Source: Micromonospora costi (GTDB taxonomy: Bacteria > Actinomycetota > Actinomycetes > Mycobacteriales > Micromonosporaceae). Taken from it: a DNA stretch of 64,000 nucleotides. Shown here in pieces: positions 32,046 to 41,781 of the stretch. Position 1 is the stretch's first letter; each line of letters begins with the position of its first letter. The DNA lies in the NCBI RefSeq assembly GCF_003626655.1, contig NZ_RBAN01000001.1, forward strand, positions 620,001 through 684,000, written 5' to 3'. Under the pieces are notes generated by a model. That model was given only the letters and a program-made list of their open reading frames with translations, did not search any database and was not told where the DNA came from. The position numbers and the translations under genes were made by a program.

Positions 32046-32894
32046 TTAGGTCGAAGGCCGGATCGCGTGCCAGCCGGTGACGTCGCACTGACCGTGCTCG
32101 TTGTTTCCGGCGGCGACAACCGTTCCGTCCGCGCATAGTCCGAGCGTGTGGGTGGATCCGGCCGCCACCGCGACGATCTCGCGCCAGTGGGCCACATCGC
32201 ACTGGCCGAAATCGTTGCTGCCCACGGCCACGACGCGGCCGGCCGAGGTGACTCCGACGGTGTGGTAGCTCCCCGCCGCCACCGCCACGACGTCCCTCCA
32301 CGCACCGACATCACCGGCGCCCGCCGATCGATCCCCAACCGCAAGGACGCGTCCGCCGGTGGTGAGGCCGACCGTGTGAAGGTATCCGGCGGCGACGGCT
32401 GCAACGTCACGCCAGGCGTCGACCGCGCACTGCCCACGGCGATTGTTTCCCACGGCGATGGTGGTCCCATCGGCCCTGAGCCCGACCGAATGCCAGTCGC
32501 CGCAAGCCAACCCGACAACCTCACGCCACTGGCTCACGTCGCAAGCGCCCTCGCGAAGCCGTCCCGCAGCCAGCACGGTGCCATCACCAACGAGCCCCAG
32601 CGTGCGGCGCCAGCCCGCGGCGACAAGGGTCACGTCACGCCATGACGCGACATCACACTGCCCGTCACCGTTCCAGCCCGTCGCCAGCACAGTGCCGTCG
32701 GCGCGCAGGCCGAGGCTGTGGGACCTTCCCGTGTTCGACGCCGTATGCACGTTGCCCGCCGCCACGGCGATCACATGGCCCCAATCGTCGACCTGGCACT
32801 CACCGGATGTCCCCGTGCCGGCCGCGACCACCGTGCCGTCGGCACACAGCCCCAACGAGTGCCGCCTTCCCGCGGCGATGACAGGCCTACCCAT
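32046..32894 (-). CDS. RCC1/BLIP-II-like beta-propeller protein, seven repeats
   Basis: The start is uncertain: ATG 32894 overlaps the methyltransferase stop by 8 bases; ATG 32930 is an alternative. Seven consecutive repeats of about 37 residues follow the pattern VxAVAAGxxHTxGLxxxG then VxAVGxxxxGQCDVxxWRD, with no signal peptide or membrane segment. RCC1 repeats are usually about 50 residues; this short form is the bacterial type, and seven units suit a closed seven-bladed propeller. Likely a protein-binding platform; function unknown. Confidence 0.8.
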   Translation of the reverse strand: MGRPVIAAGRRHSLGLCADGTVVAAGTGTSGECQVDDWGHVIAVAAGNVHTASNTGRSHSLGLRADGTVLATGWNGDGQCDVASWRDVTLVAAGWRRTLGLVGDGTVLAAGRLREGACDVSQWREVVGLACGDWHSVGLRADGTTIAVGNNRRGQCAVDAWRDVAAVAAGYLHTVGLTTGGRVLAVGDRSAGAGDVGAWRDVVAVAAGSYHTVGVTSAGRVVAVGSNDFGQCDVAHWREIVAVAAGSTHTLGLCADGTVVAAGNNEHGQCDVTGWHAIRPST

Positions 32895-33651
32895 GTGCAC
32901 AGCATCGGGGATCGTCCGCGGGTCGGGCATCAGTGGGGTCCGCCGGCTTGCGGGCAAGGATCAGCCGACACCGTGGGCTGCCGTCCCGGCGCTGTCCGAG
33001 GGCGGTCAAGGGGACGGCCGTCACGGTGAAGCCGGCCGCTGTCAGATCGTCGCGGACCGCGGGAAGCGGGCTGGTGCGGTAGTACATGACGAACGGCGGT
33101 CGCCAGATGGCATTGCGTACCCGCATGGCCACGTCGAATCCGAGCGTGGCCCAGTGCGAGACCGATGTCAGCGGCGGCGGTGCACCGATCGGGAGGGCGA
33201 AGAGCCCGCCGGACCGCAGCGCGCGGTACACCCCCGCGAAGAGTGCCGGTCGCTCGGCGGGCAGAAAGTGCCCGAGCGCTCCGAAGCTGACGGCGAGGTC
33301 GAAGTACTCGGTGAAGGGCAAGGCCCGCGCATCGGCCCGAACCCACGTGGCGTCCGGGTGGGCGCTCCGCGCCTGCGCGAGCATGCCAGCGCTGAAGTCC
33401 ACGCCCGTGATGCCTTCTTGGCACACCGACCTGAGAACCGCCATGCCCGCGCCGGTACCGCAGCACACGTCCAGCCCATGATCGAAAGGCCCGAGGTCGG
33501 ACAGCGCGTCGGCGGTCGCGCCGAGAAAGCTGTCCGGCGTGCGAAAGGGCGTGTGGTCGAACTTCGGAGCGAGCAGGTCGTAGCCGCGCTCGACCGAGGA
33601 GAACGCCTGGTTGCAGAGTTCACGCAGAGACGGACCCTGAGGCGAGAACAC
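32887..33651 (-). CDS. Class I SAM-dependent methyltransferase
   Basis: GTG 33651; 254 residues. The SAM-binding signature is HGLDVCCGTGAGMAVL (motif I), followed by GVDFSAGMLAQARSAHPDATWVRADARALPF, the acidic loop and strand that bind adenosine and methionine moieties, and LAVSFGALGHFL (motif III). The C-terminal half resembles Methyltransf_11 enzymes of secondary metabolism. Substrate unknown. The following RCC1-like gene overlaps its end. Confidence 0.85.
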   Translation of the reverse strand: MFSPQGPSLRELCNQAFSSVERGYDLLAPKFDHTPFRTPDSFLGATADALSDLGPFDHGLDVCCGTGAGMAVLRSVCQEGITGVDFSAGMLAQARSAHPDATWVRADARALPFTEYFDLAVSFGALGHFLPAERPALFAGVYRALRSGGLFALPIGAPPPLTSVSHWATLGFDVAMRVRNAIWRPPFVMYYRTSPLPAVRDDLTAAGFTVTAVPLTALGQRRDGSPRCRLILARKPADPTDARPADDPRCCAHG

Positions 33652-33670
33652 CGGCCAAGGGTACTGCCGC

Positions 33671-34336
33671 CTACCGGTCGTTGCCGGTCTCGACCAGGCC
33701 GCACTCGTAGCCGAGAATGACCGCCTGCACCCGGTCCCGCAGCCCCAGCTTCATCAGGATCCGGCCGAGGTGGGTCTTGACCGTGCTCTCGGAGACGAAG
33801 AGCGCCGCCGCGATCTCGGCGTTCGACAGCCCGCGCGCGACCAGGGTCAGCACCTCGCGCTCGCGCTCGGTCAGTGCCGCCAGCCGCCCGTCCGTCTCCG
33901 GCCGTGGCAGGGTCTTGCCGAGGTAGTGCGCGAAGAGGCGTCGGGTGACGCTGGGTGCGGCCACCGCCTCGCCGGCGGCCACCACACGTACGGCGGAGAT
34001 CAGCTCGGCGGCGAGCGCGTCCTTGAGCAGGAAGCCACTGGCTCCGGCGCGAAGCCCGGCCAGTACGTACTCGTCCAGGTCGAAGGTGGTCAGGATGATC
34101 ACGCGGGCCGCGTGGGGGCCGAAGCGGATGCGACGGGTGGCCTCGATGCCGTTCAGACCCGGCATCCGCACGTCCATCAGGACCACATCGGGCCGGCTGC
34201 GGGCCACCACGTCCAGGGCCTGCGACCCGTCGGCGGCCTCCCCGACGACCTCGATGTCGCCGGTCTCCTCCAGCACCAGCCGGAACCCGGTGCGCACCAG
34301 CGTCTGATCGTCGACCAGCACCACCCGTATGGTCAT
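33671..34336 (-). CDS. NarL/LuxR-family response regulator (system 1)
   Basis: ATG 34336 overlaps the kinase stop codon by 4 bases; 221 residues. The receiver contains phospho-acceptor Asp55 in VVLMDVRMPGLNGIEA, a VDDQTLVRTGFRL acidic pocket and Lys of ...SGFLLKDALA. A LuxR-type HTH closes the protein: LTEREREVLTLVARGLSNAEIAAALFVSE in outline. It probably activates the divergent lipoprotein/adaptor/ABC genes in response to cell-envelope stress; this is inference from layout. Confidence 0.93.
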   Translation of the reverse strand: MTIRVVLVDDQTLVRTGFRLVLEETGDIEVVGEAADGSQALDVVARSRPDVVLMDVRMPGLNGIEATRRIRFGPHAARVIILTTFDLDEYVLAGLRAGASGFLLKDALAAELISAVRVVAAGEAVAAPSVTRRLFAHYLGKTLPRPETDGRLAALTEREREVLTLVARGLSNAEIAAALFVSESTVKTHLGRILMKLGLRDRVQAVILGYECGLVETGNDR

Positions 34337-35673
34337 CGCGGTATCGAGGTGATCTCGGGCGCCGGCAGTGGCAGCGCCGCGGACACCCGGAATCCGCCGC
34401 CGTCGGCCCGGCCGATCTCCAGTTCGCCCGCCAGCATGGCCACGCGCTCGGCGATGCCGCGCAACCCGTTGCCGCGCCCGTCCGCCCCGTCCGCCAGGCC
34501 CGTGCCGTCGTCGGCCACCTCCACCCGTAGCCGTTCGGGCTCGAAGGCCAGCCGCAGCACCACTCCGGCGTCCGGGCCCGCGTGCTTCAGCGTGTTCGTC
34601 AGGGCCTCCTGCACGATCCGGTACGCGGACAGGTCGACCGCCGCGGGCACCGCGGCGGGCGCCCCGTCGACGTGCAGCTCGATCCGCATTCCGGTGGACC
34701 GAAACTGGTCGATCAGCGCGGGGAGCGCGCCGAGGCCGGGCAGCGGGGCGAGTCGCGCGTCCTCGGCGGGGTCGGTGCGGCCGGCGGCGAGCAGCCGGCG
34801 CATCTCGGCCAGCGAGGCCCGTCCGGTGGTGATCACGTGCTGCAGCGCGGTGGCAGCGCGGTCGGGATGCCGGTCCAGCGCGGCGGACGCTCCCTGCGCC
34901 TGCACCACCATCACCGAGATGCCGTGCGCCACCACGTCGTGCAGCTCGCGGGTGATCCGGGCGCGTTCCGCCGCGACCGCCAGCGCGGCCCGTTGCCGCT
35001 CCTCCCGGGCCAGGTCGGCGGTGCGCTGCTCGACCGCGGCCAGGTGCGCACGCCGGCTACGCATCGCGTCACCGACCGCGTACGCCGCGACGAGCAGCAG
35101 CCACAGCTCCATGACCGCCTGGCCGACGTTGACCAGTCTGTCGGCCGAGAACACCGGCGCCGGTGGCGGCACCGTCTTGACCACCTTCTCGACCGACGCC
35201 CTCTCGACCTGCTCCTGCACCCTCCGCTTGCCGGCGAACTCCTGCTGTTCGACGTAGATCCGGCCGCCCACCATCGCCACGTACGTCAGGAGCATGGCGA
35301 GCGCCAGCACGGCGAGCGAGATCCGCCGGTTCCGGGCCACCGCGGCGACGGTGTACAGCACCAGCGGAAGCGCCAGATCGAGCAGCTGGAGCTTGGCCTC
35401 GGTGAACAGATGGCCGAACGTCCCCGCTCCGGTGAGGACCAGCGCGAGCGGGGGCTGTTGTTGTCTGACAAGGAGGCCGAGAACGATCAGGGCGGCGAAC
35501 GCCCACCACAGGCGGCCGTCCGGGAGAGCCGTCTTGTCCACGTACTCCTTGGCGGCATCCGGGTTCGTTCTCGCCACGAATCCCAGTACCAGCCCGGGTC
35601 CCACGGTGAGCGCGACCAGCACCAGCGCCAGGGCGGCGTCGGTCAGGAGGTGGCGCGGCACGAACCGGGGCAC
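34333..35673 (-). CDS. Sensor histidine kinase (HPK7/NarX type, system 1)
   Basis: GTG 35673; 446 residues. The first 200 residues have about six membrane helices and a short external loop. The dimerisation domain is RITRELHDVVAHGISVMVVQ with phospho-acceptor His; a GHKL ATPase (RVEVADDGTGLADGADGRG; RGNGLRGIAERVAML) ends the protein. It phosphorylates the downstream response regulator. It is divergent from the MacAB-like operon 129 bases away. Confidence 0.92.
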   Translation of the reverse strand: MPRFVPRHLLTDAALALVLVALTVGPGLVLGFVARTNPDAAKEYVDKTALPDGRLWWAFAALIVLGLLVRQQQPPLALVLTGAGTFGHLFTEAKLQLLDLALPLVLYTVAAVARNRRISLAVLALAMLLTYVAMVGGRIYVEQQEFAGKRRVQEQVERASVEKVVKTVPPPAPVFSADRLVNVGQAVMELWLLLVAAYAVGDAMRSRRAHLAAVEQRTADLAREERQRAALAVAAERARITRELHDVVAHGISVMVVQAQGASAALDRHPDRAATALQHVITTGRASLAEMRRLLAAGRTDPAEDARLAPLPGLGALPALIDQFRSTGMRIELHVDGAPAAVPAAVDLSAYRIVQEALTNTLKHAGPDAGVVLRLAFEPERLRVEVADDGTGLADGADGRGNGLRGIAERVAMLAGELEIGRADGGGFRVSAALPLPAPEITSIPR

Positions 35674-35801
35674 AGCCTCATGGTAGGCAGCGAACGTGGC
35701 GGCAGCGTCCGACTCAGGTGCTACGTCGGCGGTACCGGCGGCCGCGGAAGGACCGACTCCGGTCTGACGAGCCGGGCAGCTGCGGCAGCCACCGTGGAAC
35801 C

Positions 35802-36377
35802 ATGACCAGAACGACGTCCACAGTGCTTCTCACCGTTATGCTCGCGGTCGGGGCCGGGGCCGCCGGATGCGACCGCGGCGGTTCCGCCTCCGGAGGGTCG
35901 AGCCCGTCGGCGTCCGCCTCGGTGGGCCGGCAGCAACTCCTCGCCCTCGGCCAGGAGTGGGTCCAGTGTCTGCGCGACCACGGCCTGACCCGGATGCCGG
36001 ACGCGGACCTCACCTCGGACGGATATCTCCAGTTCCCACCTCAGGGTGGGTACAACTGGAAGGACGACCTCCGCACCCGTCCTCAGGTCATCGACGCGTG
36101 CAAGTCGATCGAGGACCGGTACCCGCCGACGGCGTTCCGGCCCAAGGATCAGCTCTCGGCCGACGACCTGCGCAAGCTCGGCGAGTACGCCAAGTGCGTC
36201 CGCGAGCACGGCATCCCCGACTTCCCGGATCCGAACGCCGCCGGCGAATTCGACCTCACCGGAACACCACTGGCGAACGGCATCACGCCAGAGCAGATGA
36301 ACGCCGCGCAGCCGGCCTGCCGGCACATCTGGAGCGGAGACCTCCGCATCCTGGACAACGGCGGAGGGAAGAAGTGA
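35802..36377 (+). CDS. Lipoprotein of the MacAB-like operon
   Basis: ATG 35802 gives 191 residues: a short signal (LLTVMLAVGAGAAGC) with Cys23 in a lipobox, a Ser/Ala-rich linker and a soluble domain with four cysteines (VQCLRDHG, IDACKSI, AKCVREHGIPDFPDP and PACRHI), which could form two disulfides. The repeated QCLRDHG/KCVREHG units suggest a duplicated small fold. It ends in GTGA overlapping the adaptor start. Family otherwise unrecognised; likely an accessory of the exporter. Confidence 0.75.
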   Translation: MTRTTSTVLLTVMLAVGAGAAGCDRGGSASGGSSPSASASVGRQQLLALGQEWVQCLRDHGLTRMPDADLTSDGYLQFPPQGGYNWKDDLRTRPQVIDACKSIEDRYPPTAFRPKDQLSADDLRKLGEYAKCVREHGIPDFPDPNAAGEFDLTGTPLANGITPEQMNAAQPACRHIWSGDLRILDNGGGKK

Positions 36378-37477
36378 GCCGCCGGCGCGGGGCCGGCACC
36401 GTGCTCGCGGTCGCGGTGGCCGCGCCACTCGCCGCCGGCGTGGCCTACGCCGCGCGTTCGGCGTCGGACAGCCCCGACACACCCGCCGCTTCGGTGGCCA
36501 CCGGAACCGCCGAGGTCACCCACGGAACACTCACCGAACGCGTCCAGGTCGGGGGCGTCCTCGGGTACGCCGGCTCCTACACCGTCGACCACCAAGGCGC
36601 GCCGGGCGTGCTGACCGCCGCGCCCGACTCGGGCGACACGATCGGACGTGGCGGAGTCCTCTACCGCGTGGCCGACGCGCCGGTCCGCCTCCTGCTGGGG
36701 GGTGTACCCGCCTACCGCGACTTCCGGTACGGCATGAGCGACGGGCCCGACGTGCGTCAACTCGAGCGCAACCTGGTCGACATGGGCTTCGACCCGTACC
36801 ACCGGATCACCGTGGACCGACACTTCAGCGCCGCCACGGCCACGGCGATCCGGCGCTGGGAGGCGTCCTGGGGACGGCCGGCGTACCAGCGCACCGGACG
36901 GCTCACCCAGGGCGAGATCGTCTTCCTGCCCACCCCGCTGCGCGTCACCCGGTTTCAGGTCCGGGTCGGCGGGACCGTCGGGTCCGGGACGACAGTGGTC
37001 ACCGGAACGTCGACGAGCCGGGCGGTGACCGCCCACCTGGACACCGCGCAGCGCGGCGCCGTGCACGTCGGTGACCAGGTCGAGGTCGCCCTGCCGGACG
37101 CCGAACCGATCCGCGGTCGGGTCACCGCTGTCGGCGAGGTCGCGGCGGCGCCCTCGGGTGACGAGGGCAACGGCGGGCAGCAGCCGGCGAACCCGGATAC
37201 GGCGACGGTCCCGCTCACCATCGCCGTCGACCTGCCCCGCGGCTCCGGCCTGGACCAGGCGCCGGTGACCGTCGACGTCGTCACCGGCACGCGCCCCGAT
37301 GTCCTCCTGATCCCGATCGCCGCGCTGCTCGCGCGGCCGGGGGGTGGCTATCAGGTCCGCCTGACCGGCGGGAGCGCGGTCCAGGTGGAACCGGGCCGCT
37401 TCGACGAGAGCACCGGCCAGGTGGAGGTCGTCAGCGGCCTCACCGCCGGCCAGACCGTGGAGGTGCCGGCGTCATGA
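36374..37477 (+). CDS. Periplasmic adaptor (MacA-like) with peptidoglycan-binding motif
   Basis: GTG 36374 overlaps the lipoprotein stop. 367 residues with an N-terminal signal/anchor ([17 protein letters not shown]). The [14 protein letters not shown] and [17 protein letters not shown] segments are biotinyl-lipoyl-like; residues around 120-170 ([36 protein letters not shown]) form a PG_binding_1 domain; a C-terminal RND/MFP barrel follows. In Gram-positives such adaptors couple a MacB-type ABC pump to the cell wall. It is coupled by ATGA to the ATPase gene. Confidence 0.88.
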   Translation: MSRRRGAGTVLAVAVAAPLAAGVAYAARSASDSPDTPAASVATGTAEVTHGTLTERVQVGGVLGYAGSYTVDHQGAPGVLTAAPDSGDTIGRGGVLYRVADAPVRLLLGGVPAYRDFRYGMSDGPDVRQLERNLVDMGFDPYHRITVDRHFSAATATAIRRWEASWGRPAYQRTGRLTQGEIVFLPTPLRVTRFQVRVGGTVGSGTTVVTGTSTSRAVTAHLDTAQRGAVHVGDQVEVALPDAEPIRGRVTAVGEVAAAPSGDEGNGGQQPANPDTATVPLTIAVDLPRGSGLDQAPVTVDVVTGTRPDVLLIPIAALLARPGGGYQVRLTGGSAVQVEPGRFDESTGQVEVVSGLTAGQTVEVPAS

Positions 37478-38229
37478 CGGACCACATCGGGCGGCACCCG
37501 ACGGCCGTGCACACCGGCCCCACCGGCGAGGCCCAGGCCGATACGGCCGCCGTCCTGGAGCTGATCGACGCGCGCAAGGTCTACCCCGGCAGGCCGCCGG
37601 TCGAGTCGCTGCGCGGCGTCACCCTCACCGTGCACAGCGGCGAACTGGTCGCCGTCGCGGGCCCGTCCGGCTCCGGCAAGACCACCCTGCTCAACCTCGC
37701 CGCCGGCCTGGACCGCCCGTCCGGCGGCTCGGTACGCATCGCCGGCCACCCGGTCGAGAAGCTGCGCGACCGGCAGCTCTCCGCCGTGCGGGCGTACCTC
37801 CTCGGGGTCGTCTTTCAGCAGTTCTTCCTGCTGGAGCGGCTGAGTGTGGCGGAGAACGTGGCGACCGGCCTGCTCTACCGCGGGGTGCCGGCCGCCGAAC
37901 GCCGGCGGGCCGCCCACGCCGCGTGCGAGCGGGTGGGCCTGGCCCACCGCGCCGACTTCCCCGCCGCGCATCTGTCCGGCGGCGAGCGGCAGCGGGTGGC
38001 GATCGCCCGCGCGCTGGTCGGCCGCCCCGCCGTGGTGCTCGCCGACGAGCCCACCGGCAACCTCGACTCGGTCACCGGCGCCGGGATCGTCGACCTGCTG
38101 CGCGAACTCAACGACGACGGCGTCACCATCGTGGTGATCACGCATGACGACCGGGTAGCCGCGGCGATGCGGCGCCGCATCGAGTTGCAGGACGGCCTGG
38201 TGGTCCGAGACAGCGGGGGTGCCTCGTGA
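37474..38229 (+). CDS. ABC transporter ATP-binding protein (MacB-type)
   Basis: ATG 37474 overlaps the adaptor stop by 4 bases; 251 residues. Walker [22 protein letters not shown]-loop [20 protein letters not shown], signature [15 protein letters not shown] and Walker [17 protein letters not shown] are all intact, followed by the H-loop His in [10 protein letters not shown]. It energises the FtsX-like permease encoded next, probably exporting a toxic peptide or lipid, or acting as an envelope sensor. Confidence 0.95.
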   Translation: MTDHIGRHPTAVHTGPTGEAQADTAAVLELIDARKVYPGRPPVESLRGVTLTVHSGELVAVAGPSGSGKTTLLNLAAGLDRPSGGSVRIAGHPVEKLRDRQLSAVRAYLLGVVFQQFFLLERLSVAENVATGLLYRGVPAAERRRAAHAACERVGLAHRADFPAAHLSGGERQRVAIARALVGRPAVVLADEPTGNLDSVTGAGIVDLLRELNDDGVTIVVITHDDRVAAAMRRRIELQDGLVVRDSGGAS

Positions 38230-39410
38230 GGTCCCGCCTGCGCGTCGCCGACCTGCTGCCGGTGAGCACCGTGGGCCTGCGGTCGCGGCCCGGCCGGGCG
38301 GCGCTGTCCATCCTCGGGGTGGCGATCGGGATCGCGGCGATGGTGGCCGTGCTCGGCGTCACCCGGTCGAGCCAGGCCGACGTGCTCGACCGCATCGACC
38401 GGGTCGGCACCAACCTGCTCACCGTGGCCACCGGCAAGACCATCCGCGGGGACGAGGCCCAGTTGCCGGTGACCGCGGGCACGGCGGTGGCGCGTACCGA
38501 TGGGGTGCTCACCTCGGCGGCGACCGCGGCGCTCGATGTGCGGGTCTATCGGAACGACCGGATACCGCCCGGGCGGACCGGCGGGCTGTCCGTACGGGTC
38601 ACCGACCCGGCGCTCCTCGCCACGCTGGACGGCACCCTGGTGGACGGCCGCTTCCTGGACGCGGCGCTGGCCCGCTATCCGGCGGTGGTGCTCGGCCACT
38701 ACGCCGCCACGTTGCTGGGCATCCGTAGCGTCACCGACCACCCGCAGGTCTACCTCGGCCACCGCTGGTACACCGTGGTGGGCATCATGGCGCCGGTCGA
38801 GCTGGCGCCCGAGCTGGATGCGTCGGCGCTGATCGGCGCGCCGGTGGCGGCCGAGCAATTCGGGTACGACGGCAACCCGACCCGGATCTTCGTGCGGGCG
38901 CAGACCGAGCGCACCGACCAGGTGGCCGGCCTGCTGGGGCGGGCGGCCAACCCGGCCCACCCCGAGGAGGTCGCCGTGAGTCGGCCCTCCGAAGCGCTCA
39001 CCGCCCGGCTCGCGGTCACCGGCGGCGCCACCGTTCTGCTGCTCGGTCTCGGCGTGGTGGCGTTGCTCGTGGGCGGCATCGGCATCGCCAACGTGCTGGT
39101 GATCTCGGTCCTGGAGCGGCGCGGCGAGATCGGGCTGCGCCGGGCGCTCGGCGCGACCCGGCGGCACGTCGCGGCCCAGTTCCTGGTCGAGTCACTGCTG
39201 CTGGGCGCGGGCGGCGGTGCGGCGGGGGTGTTGCTGGGCAGCGCGGTCACGTACGCGATGGCCAGCGCCCGCGGCTGGCAGGCCCTCGTGCCGGTCACCG
39301 CGATCGGCGCGGGACTGGCCGCGGCGATCCTCATCGGAGGGCTCGCGGGCCTCTACCCGGCTCTGCGGGCCGCCCGTCTCTCGCCGGCCTCGGCGCTGCG
39401 ATCGGCCTGA
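38226..39410 (+). CDS. ABC transporter permease (MacB/FtsX type)
   Basis: GTG 38226 overlaps the ATPase stop by 4 bases; 394 residues. The layout is one N-terminal helix ([22 protein letters not shown]), a large extracytoplasmic domain (about residues 50-260) and three C-terminal helices, with the FtsX motif [37 protein letters not shown] in outline. MacB-type permeases use the external domain to push substrate through an adaptor; the adaptor is present upstream. Regulated presumably by two-component system 1. Confidence 0.93.
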   Translation: MRSRLRVADLLPVSTVGLRSRPGRAALSILGVAIGIAAMVAVLGVTRSSQADVLDRIDRVGTNLLTVATGKTIRGDEAQLPVTAGTAVARTDGVLTSAATAALDVRVYRNDRIPPGRTGGLSVRVTDPALLATLDGTLVDGRFLDAALARYPAVVLGHYAATLLGIRSVTDHPQVYLGHRWYTVVGIMAPVELAPELDASALIGAPVAAEQFGYDGNPTRIFVRAQTERTDQVAGLLGRAANPAHPEEVAVSRPSEALTARLAVTGGATVLLLGLGVVALLVGGIGIANVLVISVLERRGEIGLRRALGATRRHVAAQFLVESLLLGAGGGAAGVLLGSAVTYAMASARGWQALVPVTAIGAGLAAAILIGGLAGLYPALRAARLSPASALRSA

Positions 39411-39664
39411 TCGCCGGCAGCCCGCGGTTGTCGGCGTCGATACGCCAACCGGCGTGTCGGGGGAACACCAGCAATCAGCCCGGCGGGCCACAGCAGCGAC
39501 GCACACGCGGCATGAGTGTGCGAGAGATGGCCCAAGCTGATCGCCCGGCTGTGAGTCGTCCGGCCCTACGATCGTCGGCATTGGCGGTGTGGTGGGCGGT
39601 GATAGGGCACTGTCGCGGAGCATCGATGGTTCGTCCGAGCGCCAAGGTCGAAGTTGGAGCGTTC

Positions 39665-41599
39665 ATGACAACGCGGAGATTGGCTGGCATTGCCGTCATG
39701 GTGGGTCTGGCCGCCGGCTTGGCAACCGTGCAGCTGTGGTTGGCACGGTGGTCTGGGATCCTCGATCTGGCCGCCGCCTATCGCACGGACGCCCCAGCGG
39801 AGTGGGGCAACGATGAGTGGCCCCCGCAGCTCTTCGTCATCTCCTGGTGTGTGGCCAGCGCGGTGATCACGGCGGCGGCCGCGTCGGAACCCTTCGTGCG
39901 GACCATTCGCTGGCGGTACGCGCTGGCGGGCATCGCCGCGCTGGGCGCCCTCGCCCCGCTGCCGCTGGTTCGAGACTGGGCTTCGACTGCCGACCCACAG
40001 ACGGCTACCGCCGCGCTGACCAGGGGGGTGCTGGTGGGCGCGGCCGCCTCCGCCGTCATCCTGATGTGGCGCGCAGCGGGTCGGTCCAGTCTGCTGTGGG
40101 TCGGTTGGATCGAGTTGAACGCGGCCGCGACGGTCCTGACCTCCGAATATCTCGGAAGGTCCGGCCGGGTGCCGGACCAGTCGCTCGGCCCGTCCCCGTG
40201 GGGCCCGCCGCTCGGCATCTACCTGTGGGGACGGTCCGAGTTCAACGAGGTCGGCATGGTCGCTCTGCTTCCCGGGGTGGTGCTGGCGGGCGTACTCGCC
40301 TGGTGGGCCAAGCGACGTGGCGAGCGGTTCGCGCTGCTCGGGGCGGTCACCATCCCTGTCGTCCTCGTCGCCATCTACTTCGCGCTGCTGGGCCTGCACC
40401 CCGGCGTTGCCCCCGGACAGGGCCTTGGCGCCTGGACCATGCTCGCCCTGTTGGGATTCGGCGCCGCGGCACTTGGCACCCTGGTCGCGACAATGGGGTC
40501 CTGGACGCGCCGCGAGAGGTTGTCGTCCTTGATCACCTCGTTGACAGCGGCGCCAAGGACGGACGAATCGCCGGGCGGGTCGTGGCGGCCGCCGGACGGG
40601 CGTCCGTGGCGGCCGGCTCGGCTCCGGACAACGGAAACAGCGGTCGAGGAGGCGCCACCCGCAACCCCGCACACGGAAGCGCTACCCGCAACCCAGCGCA
40701 TGGCTGCACGGCTCGCGACCCGGACGGACGCGCCGCTCATCACCCGGCGGACGCTGGCGGGCGCTGGTGCGGCCCTGGCAGTGGCCGCCTGTGCTGCGAC
40801 GGCCCAATTGTGGCTGGGACGCCGGTTGCAGGTGGTCGTGCCCGACCAGGACTACGGCGTCGGCAACGATACGTGGCCCTTCCAACTCGTCCTGTTGACG
40901 TGGTGCGCGACGTGCGCCGCGGTGATCGGCGGCATCGTCGGCGGTTCGGCGGTTCGTCACGGTCGAGGGCGCTGCCTGACGGCCCTCGCAGCAGCGGTCG
41001 GTGCGCTCGTGCCGGCACCGCGCGCCGTCGGCTGGGCCATGGGCGCGACCGAGATCAGCGCTGAGCCGGGATCCGCCGCCGTCGCCGCGTGCGTGGTCGG
41101 CGCGGTGCTCGGCGCGTCCGTCGTCGCCGCCGCCCAGGCGGCGCCCGGGATCGACCGATCCGCAACCGCCTGGATGTTGCTGGTCTGGCTCAGTGTGCTC
41201 ACCGAGGTCCTCCTCAACAGGATCTGGACCGACTGGGTCCGCGTCGTTCCCGTGCATCCACTGGGCTTGATCACCCCAGGTTGGCTCGCTGACAACCCCC
41301 TCGCCGACCTCGCGGGATGGCTACCGCCGCTCGTCCTGGCCTCCGTGCTGGGCTGGGTGGCCGCCCGGCGGAACGAACGTGGGCCAGCGCTCATCGCGAC
41401 CGTCGGGCCGTTGCTGGTCTCCGCGGTTCATCTGGTTGTGTCGTGGCTGCCAGGGGCTCGCCTGCTCGGTGATCACTATGTCCTGAGTGCCGACCTTCAG
41501 GTCTGGCTGATCCTGTCCGTCCTGGCGTTCACCGTGGCAGCCTTCGGCAGCCGGCTCGCCGGCCAGCGCCAACCACGGAGGTTCGGGCGGCGAGCCTAG
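39665..41599 (+). CDS. Integral membrane protein with two homologous halves
   Basis: ATG 39665 with GGAG 7 bases upstream; about 644 residues. Each half has 7-8 hydrophobic segments, joined by a Pro/Thr-rich cytosolic linker (about residues 295-355). The repeat is visible directly: TTRRLAGIAVMVGLAAGLATVQLWL and later ITRRTLAGAGAALAVAACAATAQLWL; GNDEWPPQLFVISWCV and GNDTWPFQLVLLTWC. This looks like an internal gene duplication. No family recognised; perhaps related to unknown actinobacterial membrane proteins. No operon partners. Confidence 0.8.
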   Translation: MTTRRLAGIAVMVGLAAGLATVQLWLARWSGILDLAAAYRTDAPAEWGNDEWPPQLFVISWCVASAVITAAAASEPFVRTIRWRYALAGIAALGALAPLPLVRDWASTADPQTATAALTRGVLVGAAASAVILMWRAAGRSSLLWVGWIELNAAATVLTSEYLGRSGRVPDQSLGPSPWGPPLGIYLWGRSEFNEVGMVALLPGVVLAGVLAWWAKRRGERFALLGAVTIPVVLVAIYFALLGLHPGVAPGQGLGAWTMLALLGFGAAALGTLVATMGSWTRRERLSSLITSLTAAPRTDESPGGSWRPPDGRPWRPARLRTTETAVEEAPPATPHTEALPATQRMAARLATRTDAPLITRRTLAGAGAALAVAACAATAQLWLGRRLQVVVPDQDYGVGNDTWPFQLVLLTWCATCAAVIGGIVGGSAVRHGRGRCLTALAAAVGALVPAPRAVGWAMGATEISAEPGSAAVAACVVGAVLGASVVAAAQAAPGIDRSATAWMLLVWLSVLTEVLLNRIWTDWVRVVPVHPLGLITPGWLADNPLADLAGWLPPLVLASVLGWVAARRNERGPALIATVGPLLVSAVHLVVSWLPGARLLGDHYVLSADLQVWLILSVLAFTVAAFGSRLAGQRQPRRFGRRA

Positions 41600-41754
41600 G
41601 CCCTTCCCAGCCGTCGAAGCAGAACGGCGAGGCGACGTTCGCGGTGTGCGAGCGCCACGACGAGGCCGACCTGCACCGCGGGACCGACGAGGCCGCGGAT
41701 CCGACTCGCTGCGTACGGCGCCAGCTTCGCCTCGCGCGTCTGATCGTGGGTCAT
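41596..41754 (-). CDS. Possible 52-aa small ORF
   Basis: An ATG at 41754 begins MTHDQTREAKLAPYAASRIR and then has GLVGPAVQVGLVVALAH, a short hydrophobic segment, ending in Arg/Leu-rich residues at 41596. A GCAGGA site precedes it. It is in the same direction as, and 28 bases downstream of, the ArsR-like gene, whose stop is at 41782. No family recognised; the coding call is tentative. Confidence 0.3.
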   Translation of the reverse strand: MTHDQTREAKLAPYAASRIRGLVGPAVQVGLVVALAHRERRLAVLLRRLGRA

Positions 41755-41781
41755 TCCTGCCCACGTACGCGCCCTGGATGT

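Noticed and set aside
35674..35801. Search for NarL-type repeats between system 1 and the MacAB-like operon
   Set aside because: Only loose repeats such as CCGACTC; nothing comparable with the system 2 sites.
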